From CAUZEO01 sp963578625 (GTDB taxonomy: Bacteria; Verrucomicrobiota; Kiritimatiellia; SLOV01), in the NCBI GenBank assembly GCA_963578625.1, contig CAUZEO010000236.1:1-8318 (forward strand): a stretch of DNA of 8,318 nucleotides. Reading direction: 5' to 3'. Below the pieces are notes generated by a model. The model was not told the DNA's origin and made no database searches. It saw only the letters and a list, made by a program, of their open reading frames with translations. The first letter of the stretch is position 1. Every line of letters begins with the position of its first letter. The position numbers and the translations under genes are program-made. Below, one piece after another: positions 1 through 6,306 of this stretch.

Positions 1-1
1 C

Positions 2-145
2 AAGTTCGCGCCCTTCGAAAAATCCGAAATCAGCGTGATCGACATGAACGGGAACTTCGTTCATGGCTGGGACTTGGGGCCATGCGCTGCCCCACCCTGT
101 TCGAGAACGGCAATCTGCTGGCGGCAAGCACGTCGGGACGCAAAC
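2..145 (+). pseudogene. arylsulfotransferase-like N-terminal remnant, frameshifted
   Basis: Frame 2 from the window edge reads a short stretch ending VIDMNGNFVHGWDLG (about 35-79). Frame 1 then continues with PTLFENGNLLAAS (about 91-130). Together they resemble the N-terminal repeat of arylsulfotransferase (ASST) family proteins, which typically read 'ID.dG.vVH.W.l', a short gap, then 'lpNGNLL'. Switching frames between about 76 and 91 is needed to join them, and neither frame stays convincing past about 145, so this looks like a broken, truncated gene whose 5' end lies outside the window. ASST proteins are usually exported beta-propellers that transfer sulfate between phenolic compounds; many environmental members have no known substrate. 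The identification rests on two short motifs. A chance match or a related beta-propeller protein remains possible. Confidence 0.35.
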
Positions 146-146
146 A

Positions 147-635
147 CCACCGGCTGGTGCCTGGAGGGCCGCCTGGAGGGAGACGTACCTCAACGAGGTT
201 CCCCGACTCAACGTGCCGGACGAAACCTTTTGCCAGACGTTTCTCTGGTCTTGGCCCAACTTCCGGTACAACCGGATCGATGTCCCGAACGGCGCCGGGC
301 CCGCCGGATTGACGAAAAGCAATAACCTGGATTTAAAGCCGGGGCCCCAACTCCTGGGTGACCGACTCCTGGACTTGCCCGTGGAGATGCTGCACGATCC
401 CCAGGCCTCCCGGGACACGTTGCTCTACTGGCTGAAAGCGACCCGCAAGAAAGGCCTGCTCGCTCCCGGGGTCCGAGGAGATGGTCTTCCCGGCATAGGC
501 AACTATGTCCACCACGCAAGCTGGATGTGTGGATGGCTACAAAAAGACCTTCTCACCACCAACGACCTCGCCTTGCTGAATGAAGAGATTGGTGAAGACA
601 TCACCGTCCTGGAAGGGGTTTTCGGTATCCGCTAG
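147..635 (+). pseudogene. unidentified coding remnant (C-terminal part of a protein)
   Basis: Frame 3 is open from about 63 to a TAG at 633-635 and looks coding from roughly 147 onward, with plausible codon use and a balanced, globular composition rich in Trp and Leu (for example FLWSWPNFRYN near 240-275 and NYVHHASWMCGWLQKDLL near 500-555, then an acidic helix-like NEEIGEDITVLEGV). I do not recognise the family. There is no convincing start codon or ribosome-binding site. The N-terminal part is in a frame that clashes with the arylsulfotransferase-like remnant just upstream, so the two were probably brought together by deletion or rearrangement. The same frame resumes immediately after the TAG, so the stop may be a nonsense mutation within a longer ancestral gene that ran to about 854. 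The alternative is a short real ORF with an unusual start. Confidence 0.4.
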
Positions 636-854
636 ACAAAAAAAGCACTCACCGTGTTCGTAAACTCGCCATGGCCCTGGGCAAAACTGTCAAACATCAG
701 GATCCGCGATTCCCTTCTCGATCTGGACTGGAAAGAAGACGGAACCCTGATCGCACGGGTCGACAGCACTGAGGCGGCAAGAAGCGCTGATTGTCAGCTC
801 GTATTGCCCTGGAAAGCCTTCCAGCAACCGCACAAAATTCGAACCAGCAACTAA
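636..854 (+). pseudogene. C-terminal domain remnant, possibly of a glycoside hydrolase
   Basis: This frame is continuous with the preceding remnant apart from the TAG at 633-635, and ends at a TAA at 852-854. A GTG at 654 could act as a start (66 residues), but no Shine-Dalgarno sequence precedes it. The peptide has a pattern of aromatic residues and alternating strands: FVNSPWPWAKLSNIRIRD, LLDLDWKEDGTLIARV, a Cys, then QLVLPW. This recalls the C-terminal beta-sandwich of GH95-like fucosidases, whose members often read a 'P.P..W' stretch, an 'R.RgGf.vd..WkdG' stretch and a Cys-containing final strand. The resemblance is from memory and weak, and the domain could belong to another carbohydrate-active family. 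It is too small to be an enzyme on its own. Decay of one gene broken by the upstream TAG is the simplest reading. Confidence 0.35.
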
Positions 855-935
855 ACAGATTTTGAACAGAAGATAACCAAGCCAACGAAGGATAATTTTG
901 GTTTTGGATTTCGAATGGAACGGAATCCCATGTAG

Positions 936-956
936 CGGAAGCCGCCGAGACTTCCG
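936..956. repeat. short inverted repeat, REP-like
   Basis: The arms CGGAAG (936-941) and CTTCCG (951-956) pair perfectly around a 9-nt loop. An overlapping alternative stem pairs GCCGA with TCGGC. There is no T tract, so a terminator is unlikely. The flanking TGTAGCGGAA is similar in style to the palindrome at 1339-1360, suggesting related intergenic repeat debris. Confidence 0.35.
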
Positions 957-1063
957 ATCGGCGACATGCAACCTCGACTGAGAGACAATTCACTGTCCGT
1001 GAAACTGGCGCAAGAGTTGAACATCCCCCCCTTTTTTTGATCCTGAGTGCACCTCGCCAAATC

Positions 1064-1082
1064 CCCGCCCCTTGCGGGCGGG
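1064..1082. repeat. GC-rich hairpin
   Basis: CCCGCCC (1064-1070) and GGGCGGG (1076-1082) form a perfect 7-bp GC stem around the loop CTTGC. Neither side has a proper U tract, so it is not a clear rho-independent terminator. It lies about 330 bp past the stop of the minus-strand oxidoreductase and about 210 bp past the plus-strand remnant. A structural repeat or a degenerate terminator are both possible. Confidence 0.5.
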
Positions 1083-1338
1083 ATCCGTAGGCTGCTAAGC
1101 CCCTAATCAAGCCCAAAAGATAAAGGCCAGAACCGGGAAAAACGACCGTGGAGCACTGACCGCATTCGATTTACCCGGGCTCCTGTTCGTTTTCTTTTGT
1201 GTACGTCAGGGGCTTCGCAGCCTAAGGATTCCGCCCGCCAGCCGAAGGTCCCGATCATTTCGGGGAGCGGGATTTTCAATCATGCGACCGCAACGACGTC
1301 ATTCTTTTGCAACGTTAGGGTTCAGTCCGCAACGCCTG

Positions 1339-1360
1339 AGCGCGGAATGGATTCCGCGCT
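1339..1360. repeat. perfect 10-bp palindrome, REP-like element
   Basis: AGCGCGGAAT (1339-1348) and ATTCCGCGCT (1351-1360) are exact reverse complements separated by GG, giving a stable hairpin with a small loop. It lies about 50 bp downstream of the stop of the minus-strand Gfo/Idh gene and has no adjacent T run. Position and form fit either a REP-type extragenic palindrome or a hairpin that protects the 3' end of that mRNA. A dispersed genomic repeat is likely but cannot be shown from one copy. Confidence 0.55.
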
Positions 1361-1411
1361 ACCGACAGCGTATCGCATTCCGAGGTAGAGAAGTTTTTGA
1401 GAGCGGGAAAA

Positions 1412-2614
1412 TCAGATCTCCCAATGTGCGTCGATTGGATCCTGGTACGCCGAAACGTTTCCGTTCAAGACGTCGTCGTACTTCACGGCTCTGCCCGCCG
1501 TCGCGGATTCGTAGCAGGCGATGCAGAGGGCCTTGGCGCGCAGTCCGGCTTCGCCGTCCATTTCCACCGGTTGGCCGGTGCGGATGGCGCGCACGAAATC
1601 GAAAATTTCGATACTGAACCCATCGGTGGCCCCCAGCGGAAAGAGGTTGCTCTTCTCCTCGTTCGAAAGCGTGTCCATGTATTTCTTCTCGACCCACTCC
1701 GGCGAGCGAACGGTTCCGTCGGCCCCCACCAACGATCCGCCGTCCTGGAACGGATGCATGGGGAATCCCTCGGCGGTCATACTCCCTTCCGTTCCGAAAT
1801 AATGATTGCCGGCAAACGCGGATCCGGGAAACGTTCGTGAATACGACCAATTCAGCTGCACACCATTCTTGAAACTGATGATGGCTTGCCAGAAATCTTC
1901 CGTGTCGGCATTGACGTCGCCTATGCCCGACACGTCCTCGATGGGCGCGGGAATCAGCGTGTCCATGCGGCAGTAGATATCGTCCGGATCGCCGAACAGG
2001 TGCACCATCATGTCCCCGAGGTGGGCGCCGGAGTCCATGACCATGCCGCCTCCGGTGATGAGCTTTACACCCCGCCACTTCATCACCGGATTCGTGAAAT
2101 CGAAGGGGCCATACTGGTTGTGATGAATGTGGATGGCCTGGGGATCTCCAATGAGTTTGGCCTCCACGAGCGCCCAACGGGCGGCGCGCGGCCCCGGCAT
2201 GCGCCGGATGTTTTCCGCGGTGGCCACGATCCTGCCCGCGCTTTTGCCGGCTTCGATGATCTTGCGTCCGGCCTTCATGGTAATGCCAACCGGCTTCTCC
2301 ACGAGGACGTGGATGCCGCCCGCCAGCAATTCAATCGCGGTTGAATGATGGAACGCATGTGGCAGGCACACGTCCGCGGCCTCGGCGACGCCCGACTTCA
2401 ACAGGTCGTCCGTACTTCCGAAAACCTGGGGTTTGTTGCCCTGGAACGCCAGGATCTCCCCTGCCTTGGTTTCCGCTTTCCCTGTATCGATATCGCAACA
2501 CGCCACGATTTCGAAATCGCGACAACCGCGTTCATGTAAGTCCTTGTAGCCATTGAGGTGAGCCGCGGAGATCCCTCCGCATCCGACGAGCGCCAATTTG
2601 GTAGGTGCAGACAT
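1412..2614 (-). CDS. Gfo/Idh/MocA family NAD(P)-dependent oxidoreductase
   Basis: This 400-residue protein fits the family, which oxidises or reduces a hydroxyl of sugars, inositols or related polyols with NAD(P). The N-terminal Rossmann domain opens with LALVGCGGISAAHLNGY (residues 7-23; GxGG at 11-14). CDID at 40-43 ends beta-2 and its Asp favours NAD. The family EKP motif is at 106-108, its Lys being the usual catalytic or cofactor-contacting residue. The C-terminal alpha/beta domain has the TGGGMVMDSGAHLGD motif (187-201), in which Asp194 and His198 match the usual catalytic positions. The ATG at 2614 is chosen because the Rossmann strand begins six residues later. An in-frame GTG at 2680 preceded by AGGTGAG would add 22 unrelated-looking residues and cannot be excluded. 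No strong Shine-Dalgarno precedes 2614. The gene is cytosolic (no signal peptide), ends in TGA, and is transcribed divergently from the dioxygenase operon. Its substrate is unknown. Confidence 0.93.
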   Translation of the reverse strand: MSAPTKLALVGCGGISAAHLNGYKDLHERGCRDFEIVACCDIDTGKAETKAGEILAFQGNKPQVFGSTDDLLKSGVAEAADVCLPHAFHHSTAIELLAGGIHVLVEKPVGITMKAGRKIIEAGKSAGRIVATAENIRRMPGPRAARWALVEAKLIGDPQAIHIHHNQYGPFDFTNPVMKWRGVKLITGGGMVMDSGAHLGDMMVHLFGDPDDIYCRMDTLIPAPIEDVSGIGDVNADTEDFWQAIISFKNGVQLNWSYSRTFPGSAFAGNHYFGTEGSMTAEGFPMHPFQDGGSLVGADGTVRSPEWVEKKYMDTLSNEEKSNLFPLGATDGFSIEIFDFVRAIRTGQPVEMDGEAGLRAKALCIACYESATAGRAVKYDDVLNGNVSAYQDPIDAHWEI

Positions 2615-3181
2615 CGCGCCAAGATATCGCGTACCGCTTCGAGAAGGCAAGAACTGCCTGAAAGAACTGCCGGAAAACACATCTCACCTGGTTTCTGTCC
2701 CGGGAAAAGAGATATTGCGGAAGGGCCGAGTCTTTAGTTATAAGAGGAATGCGTTGCTGTAACCTCAGGCATCTACAGTACACGAACCGGCGTTGGCGCC
2801 AGTTTGGGAGGAAGACATTTGAAGGCCGGAGTCTTTGTGCTTCGCGCCTGCATTACGATCTTTAACATCGTGGGATTGGCCATTTCATCGGCCGCGGGTA
2901 CAAATGCACCACCCTATACGCGGGCATGGTGCTGGCTGGCCCCACGGCGGACTTCCTCCCGCACGCCGGGGACCATAATCGGCGAGGCATTGGAACAGCT
3001 GAACCACGGAAACGATTTGATTCGAATCCTGGTGACGATGCGGTGAAATCGATGAAAAGCCTAAACACTATCAATTCGCGAACAAGACGACAGACATGAC
3101 CGGGCCGAAGTCTTCACTAAATTTGCTCCGCCTCAAGAGTCGTCGTGCCGCGGCGAGCTCCTTGTCACGGATTGCCTCTCG
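2615..3181. other. divergent intergenic region, no supported gene
   Basis: About 570 bp separate the starts of the divergent Gfo/Idh and PhyH genes, long enough for control of both. All frames contain short ORFs only (the longest on the plus strand is 2804-3046, 80 codons), with no recognisable product. One frame at about 2866-3100 includes CTTLYAGMVLAGPTADFLPH, which looks somewhat protein-like and could be gene debris. A GGCCG(N)AGTCTT-type motif occurs three times (2724-2735, 2824-2836, 3103-3115), and a weak sigma-70-like promoter is present on the plus strand near 2715-2744. Confidence 0.45.
2715..2744 (+). promoter_or_regulatory. weak candidate sigma-70 promoter
   Basis: TATAAG (2739-2744) matches five of six bases of the -10 consensus and is preceded by TTGCGG (2715-2720) at an 18-base spacing, which matches only the TTG of the -35 box. 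It points toward the PhyH gene, but that start is about 440 bp away, so a long leader or an unrelated transcript would be required. Low confidence. Confidence 0.18.
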
Positions 3182-3955
3182 ATGACTGAACAAGAGACGT
3201 ATCTTTTTGACCTGCAGGGATTCCTGGTGGTGGAGAACGCGCTGACAACGTCCGAGGTCGCCACGTTGGATGCCATCGCCGACCGGCATGTCGCCGAATG
3301 CGGCGTGGCGAACGAGCCCACCTACCGCTTTGGGAGTGTCCTGCAGTGGGGCGAGCCATACCTCGATCTCATTGACCATCCGGAGATTCTTCCACGGCTC
3401 GATGCCCTGATGGGCCCGGATCTTCGCCTGGATCACGTCTACCTCGATATCATTCGCTACGGATTGAGTCCGATCGGCAGCACGCTGCATGGCGGCAGTA
3501 CCCCGTTCGACCCGACCCAGTATTACCACGTTCAGGACGGGAGGATGCATTCCGGTCTGACCACCGTGGCATTCAATTTGCGGGACGTGGGACCCGATGA
3601 CGGCGGCTTTGCGTGTGTGCCCGCCTCCCACAAGAGCAACTTCCCGCTGCCGCCGGGATGCGTGGATCTGTCCGGGGAGCTCGCGCCGTTCGTTTCCAGG
3701 GTCACCGGCCCGGCCGGGACAGCAATCATCTTTACCGAAGCCTTGACCCACGGCCCCTTGCCGTGGAGCGGCTCTGGGGAACGGCGAACTATTTTCTACA
3801 AGTACAGTCCCCACCCCATCGCCTGGGCCGCGGGATACCCGGAAGCCGAGCAATTCAGCGGGCTGACCGAACGGCAAAAAAAGATTCTCGAAGCACCCAA
3901 CGCGAGATACAAAGGAAGAAAAAGGGATCCTGAAACTTCCAAGGAGGAATCATGA
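3182..3955 (+). CDS. phytanoyl-CoA dioxygenase (PhyH) family Fe(II)/2-oxoglutarate oxygenase, HxG variant
   Basis: The 257-residue protein has the PhyH fold signature: an N-terminal YLFDLQGFLVVENALT segment (7-22), the cupin core with HGGSTPFDP (103-111) and YYHVQDGRM (114-122), then DVGPDDGGFACVPASHKSNF (135-154), the distal metal His in ALTHGP (His190), and RRTIFYKYSP (201-210) whose Arg should bind 2-oxoglutarate. These enzymes use Fe(II), O2 and 2-oxoglutarate to hydroxylate or otherwise oxidise small molecules in the cytosol. From memory of ectoine-hydroxylase-like members, His103 aligns with the first iron His of HxD, but the Asp position is Gly105. Asp110 or Asp119 could replace it, or the site may be an HxG site as in Fe/2OG halogenases. 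The ATG at 3182 fits the usual N-terminus, but no Shine-Dalgarno is evident. The stop overlaps the next start (ATGA), so the two genes are coupled. The last 20 residues are charged and probably disordered. Confidence 0.88.
   Translation: MTEQETYLFDLQGFLVVENALTTSEVATLDAIADRHVAECGVANEPTYRFGSVLQWGEPYLDLIDHPEILPRLDALMGPDLRLDHVYLDIIRYGLSPIGSTLHGGSTPFDPTQYYHVQDGRMHSGLTTVAFNLRDVGPDDGGFACVPASHKSNFPLPPGCVDLSGELAPFVSRVTGPAGTAIIFTEALTHGPLPWSGSGERRTIFYKYSPHPIAWAAGYPEAEQFSGLTERQKKILEAPNARYKGRKRDPETSKEES
3941..3955 (+). promoter_or_regulatory. strong ribosome-binding site and ATGA stop/start overlap
   Basis: AAGGAGGA (3941-3948) lies just before the ATG at 3952, inside the 3' end of the PhyH coding sequence. 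The ATG shares bases with the TGA of PhyH (3953-3955). This fixes the start of the enolase-like gene and supports translational coupling. Confidence 0.85.
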
Positions 3956-5199
3956 TCAAGATCACCCACGTCGACCATTTCCTGTTGCAGGTTCCGTTCG
4001 TCGAGAACACACGCCGCGACCTGGAACGGGCAAACATCCACGACTGGTCGGAAGTGGAGATTACACGGATCGAAACCAGTGCCGGTGTCGTCGGCTGGGG
4101 TGAGACGATTCAAAAGTACACCTGGCGCAGAGTGAGCGATCATGAACGTGTGATCGGCGCCTCGCCTTTCGACATCATGTGGGACGACACGCTGGGAGCC
4201 GGATTGCAAATGGCGGCGCTGGACGCGGCCGGGAAATGCGCCGGCGTACCGGCCTACCAATTGTTCGGGGACAAATGCCGGGATTGGTGTCCGATCTCGT
4301 TCTGGAACCACGATATGTCGCCCGAAAACTATGCCGCCCAAGCAAAGATCGCGGTCGGGCTGGGCTATACCGGCATGAAAATCAAGACGCGGCCCTGGTT
4401 CGATGTGCGAGAGACGATACGGGCGATCAGCGATGCGACGCCCGATCATTTCCGGATCGACGCCGACTGGAACACATTTCTGAATACAGCAGGCACCGCA
4501 ATCCCGGTGCTCAGGGAGTTGGAGCAGGCATTTCCAAAAATCAAGATATTCGAAGACCCGATCGGCCGCGATGACGCATCCGGAAACCGTCATCTTCGGG
4601 ACAAGATTGAGACACCGATTGCTCATCACTATGGCTTCATCCCCCTGCGGGAGTCCGTTCAAATGGGTGCGTGCGACGGTTGGATTCTGAACGGAGGCGC
4701 CAGCCAGACGCTACGGGAAGGCAGCGCCGCAGCCGAGATGAAAATGCCGTTCTTCCTCCAAATGGTGGGCACCGGATTAACGACCGCCTTGTCGCTCCAC
4801 TTCAGCGCTGTACTGACCCATGCACAGTGGCCGACGATCACGTGTCATGAGCTGTACAAGCATTGCCTTCTCAAGGAACGCATCCCGGTGATGGGCGGCC
4901 ATGCACGCGTACCTGAAGCACCCGGACTCGGCATAGACATCGACGAAAACGCCCTCGCAACCTACCGGGTAGAGGCGGCCGATCACAGTTTGCCGCGACG
5001 GCTGATCAAGGTAACCCGGCCCGGCGACGTCCATATCTATTTCGCCGAGAGCAGGCAGAAGTGGGTGTTTTACGGCAACGGCAATCAACCCGTCGATGAA
5101 TGGGGCACGCACACCGAACTGATCGACGACGACGGCAGCGCCGAGTTCGATGATCTGCTGAAGCGCGCTACCGAATCACCCGTGATTACGGCAGAGTGA
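3952..5199 (+). CDS. enolase-superfamily protein (mandelate racemase/muconate-lactonizing-like), atypical active site
   Basis: The 415-residue protein shows the two-domain superfamily layout. The capping domain includes EITRIETSAGVVGWGET (36-52), and the linking helix AALDAAGKCAGVPAYQLFGDK (88-108) leads into the barrel. The beta-2 catalytic pair is KxK (Lys143, Lys145 in GMKIKTRP). Two metal ligands are visible: Asp170 in FRIDADWN and Glu201 in IFEDP. The third ligand, usually a Glu in 'PIAxGE' on beta-5, is missing: residues 222-228 read PIAHHYG. The beta-7 His of racemase-type members appears to be Gln270 (FFLQMVGTGL). Family members abstract a proton alpha to a carboxylate, giving dehydration, racemisation or cycloisomerisation, usually of sugar acids. 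The C-terminal tail beyond about 345 is longer than usual. Coupling to the dioxygenase suggests consecutive steps or a shared substrate. The reaction cannot be named, and a non-canonical or metal-altered activity is possible. Confidence 0.85.
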   Translation: MIKITHVDHFLLQVPFVENTRRDLERANIHDWSEVEITRIETSAGVVGWGETIQKYTWRRVSDHERVIGASPFDIMWDDTLGAGLQMAALDAAGKCAGVPAYQLFGDKCRDWCPISFWNHDMSPENYAAQAKIAVGLGYTGMKIKTRPWFDVRETIRAISDATPDHFRIDADWNTFLNTAGTAIPVLRELEQAFPKIKIFEDPIGRDDASGNRHLRDKIETPIAHHYGFIPLRESVQMGACDGWILNGGASQTLREGSAAAEMKMPFFLQMVGTGLTTALSLHFSAVLTHAQWPTITCHELYKHCLLKERIPVMGGHARVPEAPGLGIDIDENALATYRVEAADHSLPRRLIKVTRPGDVHIYFAESRQKWVFYGNGNQPVDEWGTHTELIDDDGSAEFDDLLKRATESPVITAE

Positions 5200-5218
5200 A
5201 CCTAATCGCGAGCCAGCT

Positions 5219-5242
5219 CGTGAGCTAAATCGACAGCTCACG
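5219..5242 (+). terminator. candidate terminator or 3'-end hairpin
   Basis: CGTGAGCT (5219-5226) and AGCTCACG (5235-5242) form a perfect 8-bp stem with an 8-nt loop, starting 20 bp after the stop of the enolase-like gene. What follows is only mildly T-rich (TCATTGAATTCCCTTTCT), so rho-independent termination would be weak. It sits between the coupled PhyH-enolase pair and the dehydrogenase, and may reduce or process read-through. Confidence 0.4.
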
Positions 5243-5321
5243 TCATTGAATTCCCTTTCTCCGCCGGCGTCGTTCCCCTACGATTCGCGGCTTGTCGCCT
5301 GTAACCGGACAGTGATCATGC

Positions 5322-5334
5322 GGAGGATATCCTT
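5322..5334 (+). promoter_or_regulatory. ribosome-binding site for the first dehydrogenase
   Basis: GGAGG (5322-5326) precedes the ATG at 5335 by eight bases, ideal spacing. An ATG at 5318 is out of frame, so this site fixes the start. Confidence 0.75.
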
Positions 5335-6306
5335 ATGAATCGAGCAAACGTAATCTACATTCCCAAACTTGGCGAAAATTCCTTTTGGGACGACACGATC
5401 CTCTCGGCGATCCGGAAGCGTCACGATGTCCATGTGCTGGATCGGGATCAACCGATCGAGCCCCAGTTCGCGGGAAGGGAAGTAGTAGTCGAGATGGGAG
5501 CGGAGCCGGTGCCGCGCGAATGGGTCGAGGCTGCACGCGGCGCAAAGCTATGGCAGCTGATGAGCGTGGGCTACGACTATTTTGATGTGGGGCAGGTCAA
5601 GGAGGTTGGGATTCCCGTTTGCAATTGCCCGGGCTCGACCTCTTCACCCGGCATGGCCGAAATAGCGCTCATGTTCATGTACATGTTCACCAAACGGTAC
5701 AACGAAGCGCAAGAGGTGCTCCACGCCGGCAAAGCATTCAACCCCATGGGCGAAGAACTTGAGGGCCGACTGCTCGGCCTGGTCGGATTCGGCGCATCGG
5801 GCCGCGCCACTGCCCGTCTCGCCAAGGCAGTAGGCCTGCGCCTGGCGATCGCCGAACCCCGGGAGATCGAACCGGAGGCGCTCGATACGTTCCAGCCTGA
5901 ATTCGTGGTGAAGCCCGATGCAATGGAGCGAATTTTTGCGGAGGCGGATATCGTTTCTCTCCATCTGCCCTTGTCGCCCGAAACACGCGGAACCATCAAT
6001 GCCGGCCTGATTGGTAAAATGAAAGCAACGGCACTGTTCATCAATACCGCACGGGGCGATCTCGTCGTCCAGGAGGACCTCTACCGCGCCCTCATTGAAG
6101 GGCGGATCGGCGGAATCGGGACCGATGTCCACGCCGGGGTTCTGCCTGATCCCAAGCACGAGGTCTACCGGCACCCCCACTTTTACGCCACGCCTCACAC
6201 CGCCGGTACTTCCAAGGGAACTGCCCGCCGCCGGGCGCAGGTCGCGCTGGAGAATTCAGACCGGGTCGAGGCAGGCGAACTTGTACACCACCGCATCGAC
6301 TCATAG
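5335..6306 (+). CDS. D-isomer-specific 2-hydroxyacid dehydrogenase-like protein lacking the catalytic Glu
   Basis: This 323-residue protein belongs to the D-2-hydroxyacid dehydrogenase family (relatives include D-3-phosphoglycerate, glyoxylate and hydroxypyruvate reductases). The substrate-binding half includes LMSVGYDYFD (75-84) and CPGSTSSPGMAEIAL (98-112). The Rossmann domain has LLGLVGFGASGRATARLAK (146-164) with GxGxxG at 151-156. Glu174 sits near the end of beta-2, where Asp is common in NAD enzymes. Of the catalytic Arg-Glu-His triad, Arg240 (INTARGD) and His288 (ATPHTAG) are present. The Glu is Val269, in DVHAGVL where family members read 'DVF..EP'. It is about 40% identical (hand-counted, ungapped) to the protein at 7312-8283, which keeps the Glu. 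It ends in TAG. It is preceded by a good Shine-Dalgarno and separated from the enolase-like gene by 135 bp with a hairpin. It may be catalytically altered, reduced in activity, or shifted to a different role. Confidence 0.9.
   Translation: MNRANVIYIPKLGENSFWDDTILSAIRKRHDVHVLDRDQPIEPQFAGREVVVEMGAEPVPREWVEAARGAKLWQLMSVGYDYFDVGQVKEVGIPVCNCPGSTSSPGMAEIALMFMYMFTKRYNEAQEVLHAGKAFNPMGEELEGRLLGLVGFGASGRATARLAKAVGLRLAIAEPREIEPEALDTFQPEFVVKPDAMERIFAEADIVSLHLPLSPETRGTINAGLIGKMKATALFINTARGDLVVQEDLYRALIEGRIGGIGTDVHAGVLPDPKHEVYRHPHFYATPHTAGTSKGTARRRAQVALENSDRVEAGELVHHRIDS

Larger units (their letters stand above)
855..1411. other. gene-free stretch with palindromes and homopolymer runs
   Basis: No ORF here has a recognisable product, a ribosome-binding site or convincing codon use. 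The stretch instead holds three short inverted repeats (936-956, 1064-1082 and 1339-1360) and an abrupt C7T7 tract at 1025-1038. The first part (about 855-900, AACAGAAGATAACCAAGCC and onward) resembles the purine-rich intergenic repeats I recall being dispersed in some Verrucomicrobia and Planctomycetes genomes. That resemblance is unverified. It lies between decayed coding sequence and the 3' end of the minus-strand oxidoreductase. Confidence 0.5.

Noticed and set aside
1359..2177. 272-codon minus-strand ORF within the Gfo/Idh gene
   Set aside because: It is Arg/His/Gly-rich, as expected for an alternate frame of GC-rich coding sequence, and the overlapping Gfo/Idh frame has clear motifs.
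2804..3046. 80-codon plus-strand ORF as a real small gene
   Set aside because: There is no good ribosome-binding site, no clear family, and a competing frame looks equally protein-like. It is mentioned only as possible debris.
3071..3877. 268-codon minus-strand ORF opposite the PhyH gene
   Set aside because: It is antisense to a gene with clear family motifs, has no recognisable domain, and is the expected mirror frame of GC-rich coding DNA.
3796..4662. 288-codon minus-strand ORF opposite the enolase-like gene
   Set aside because: It covers the 3' end of one real gene and much of the next, with no family motifs and a composition typical of an antisense shadow.
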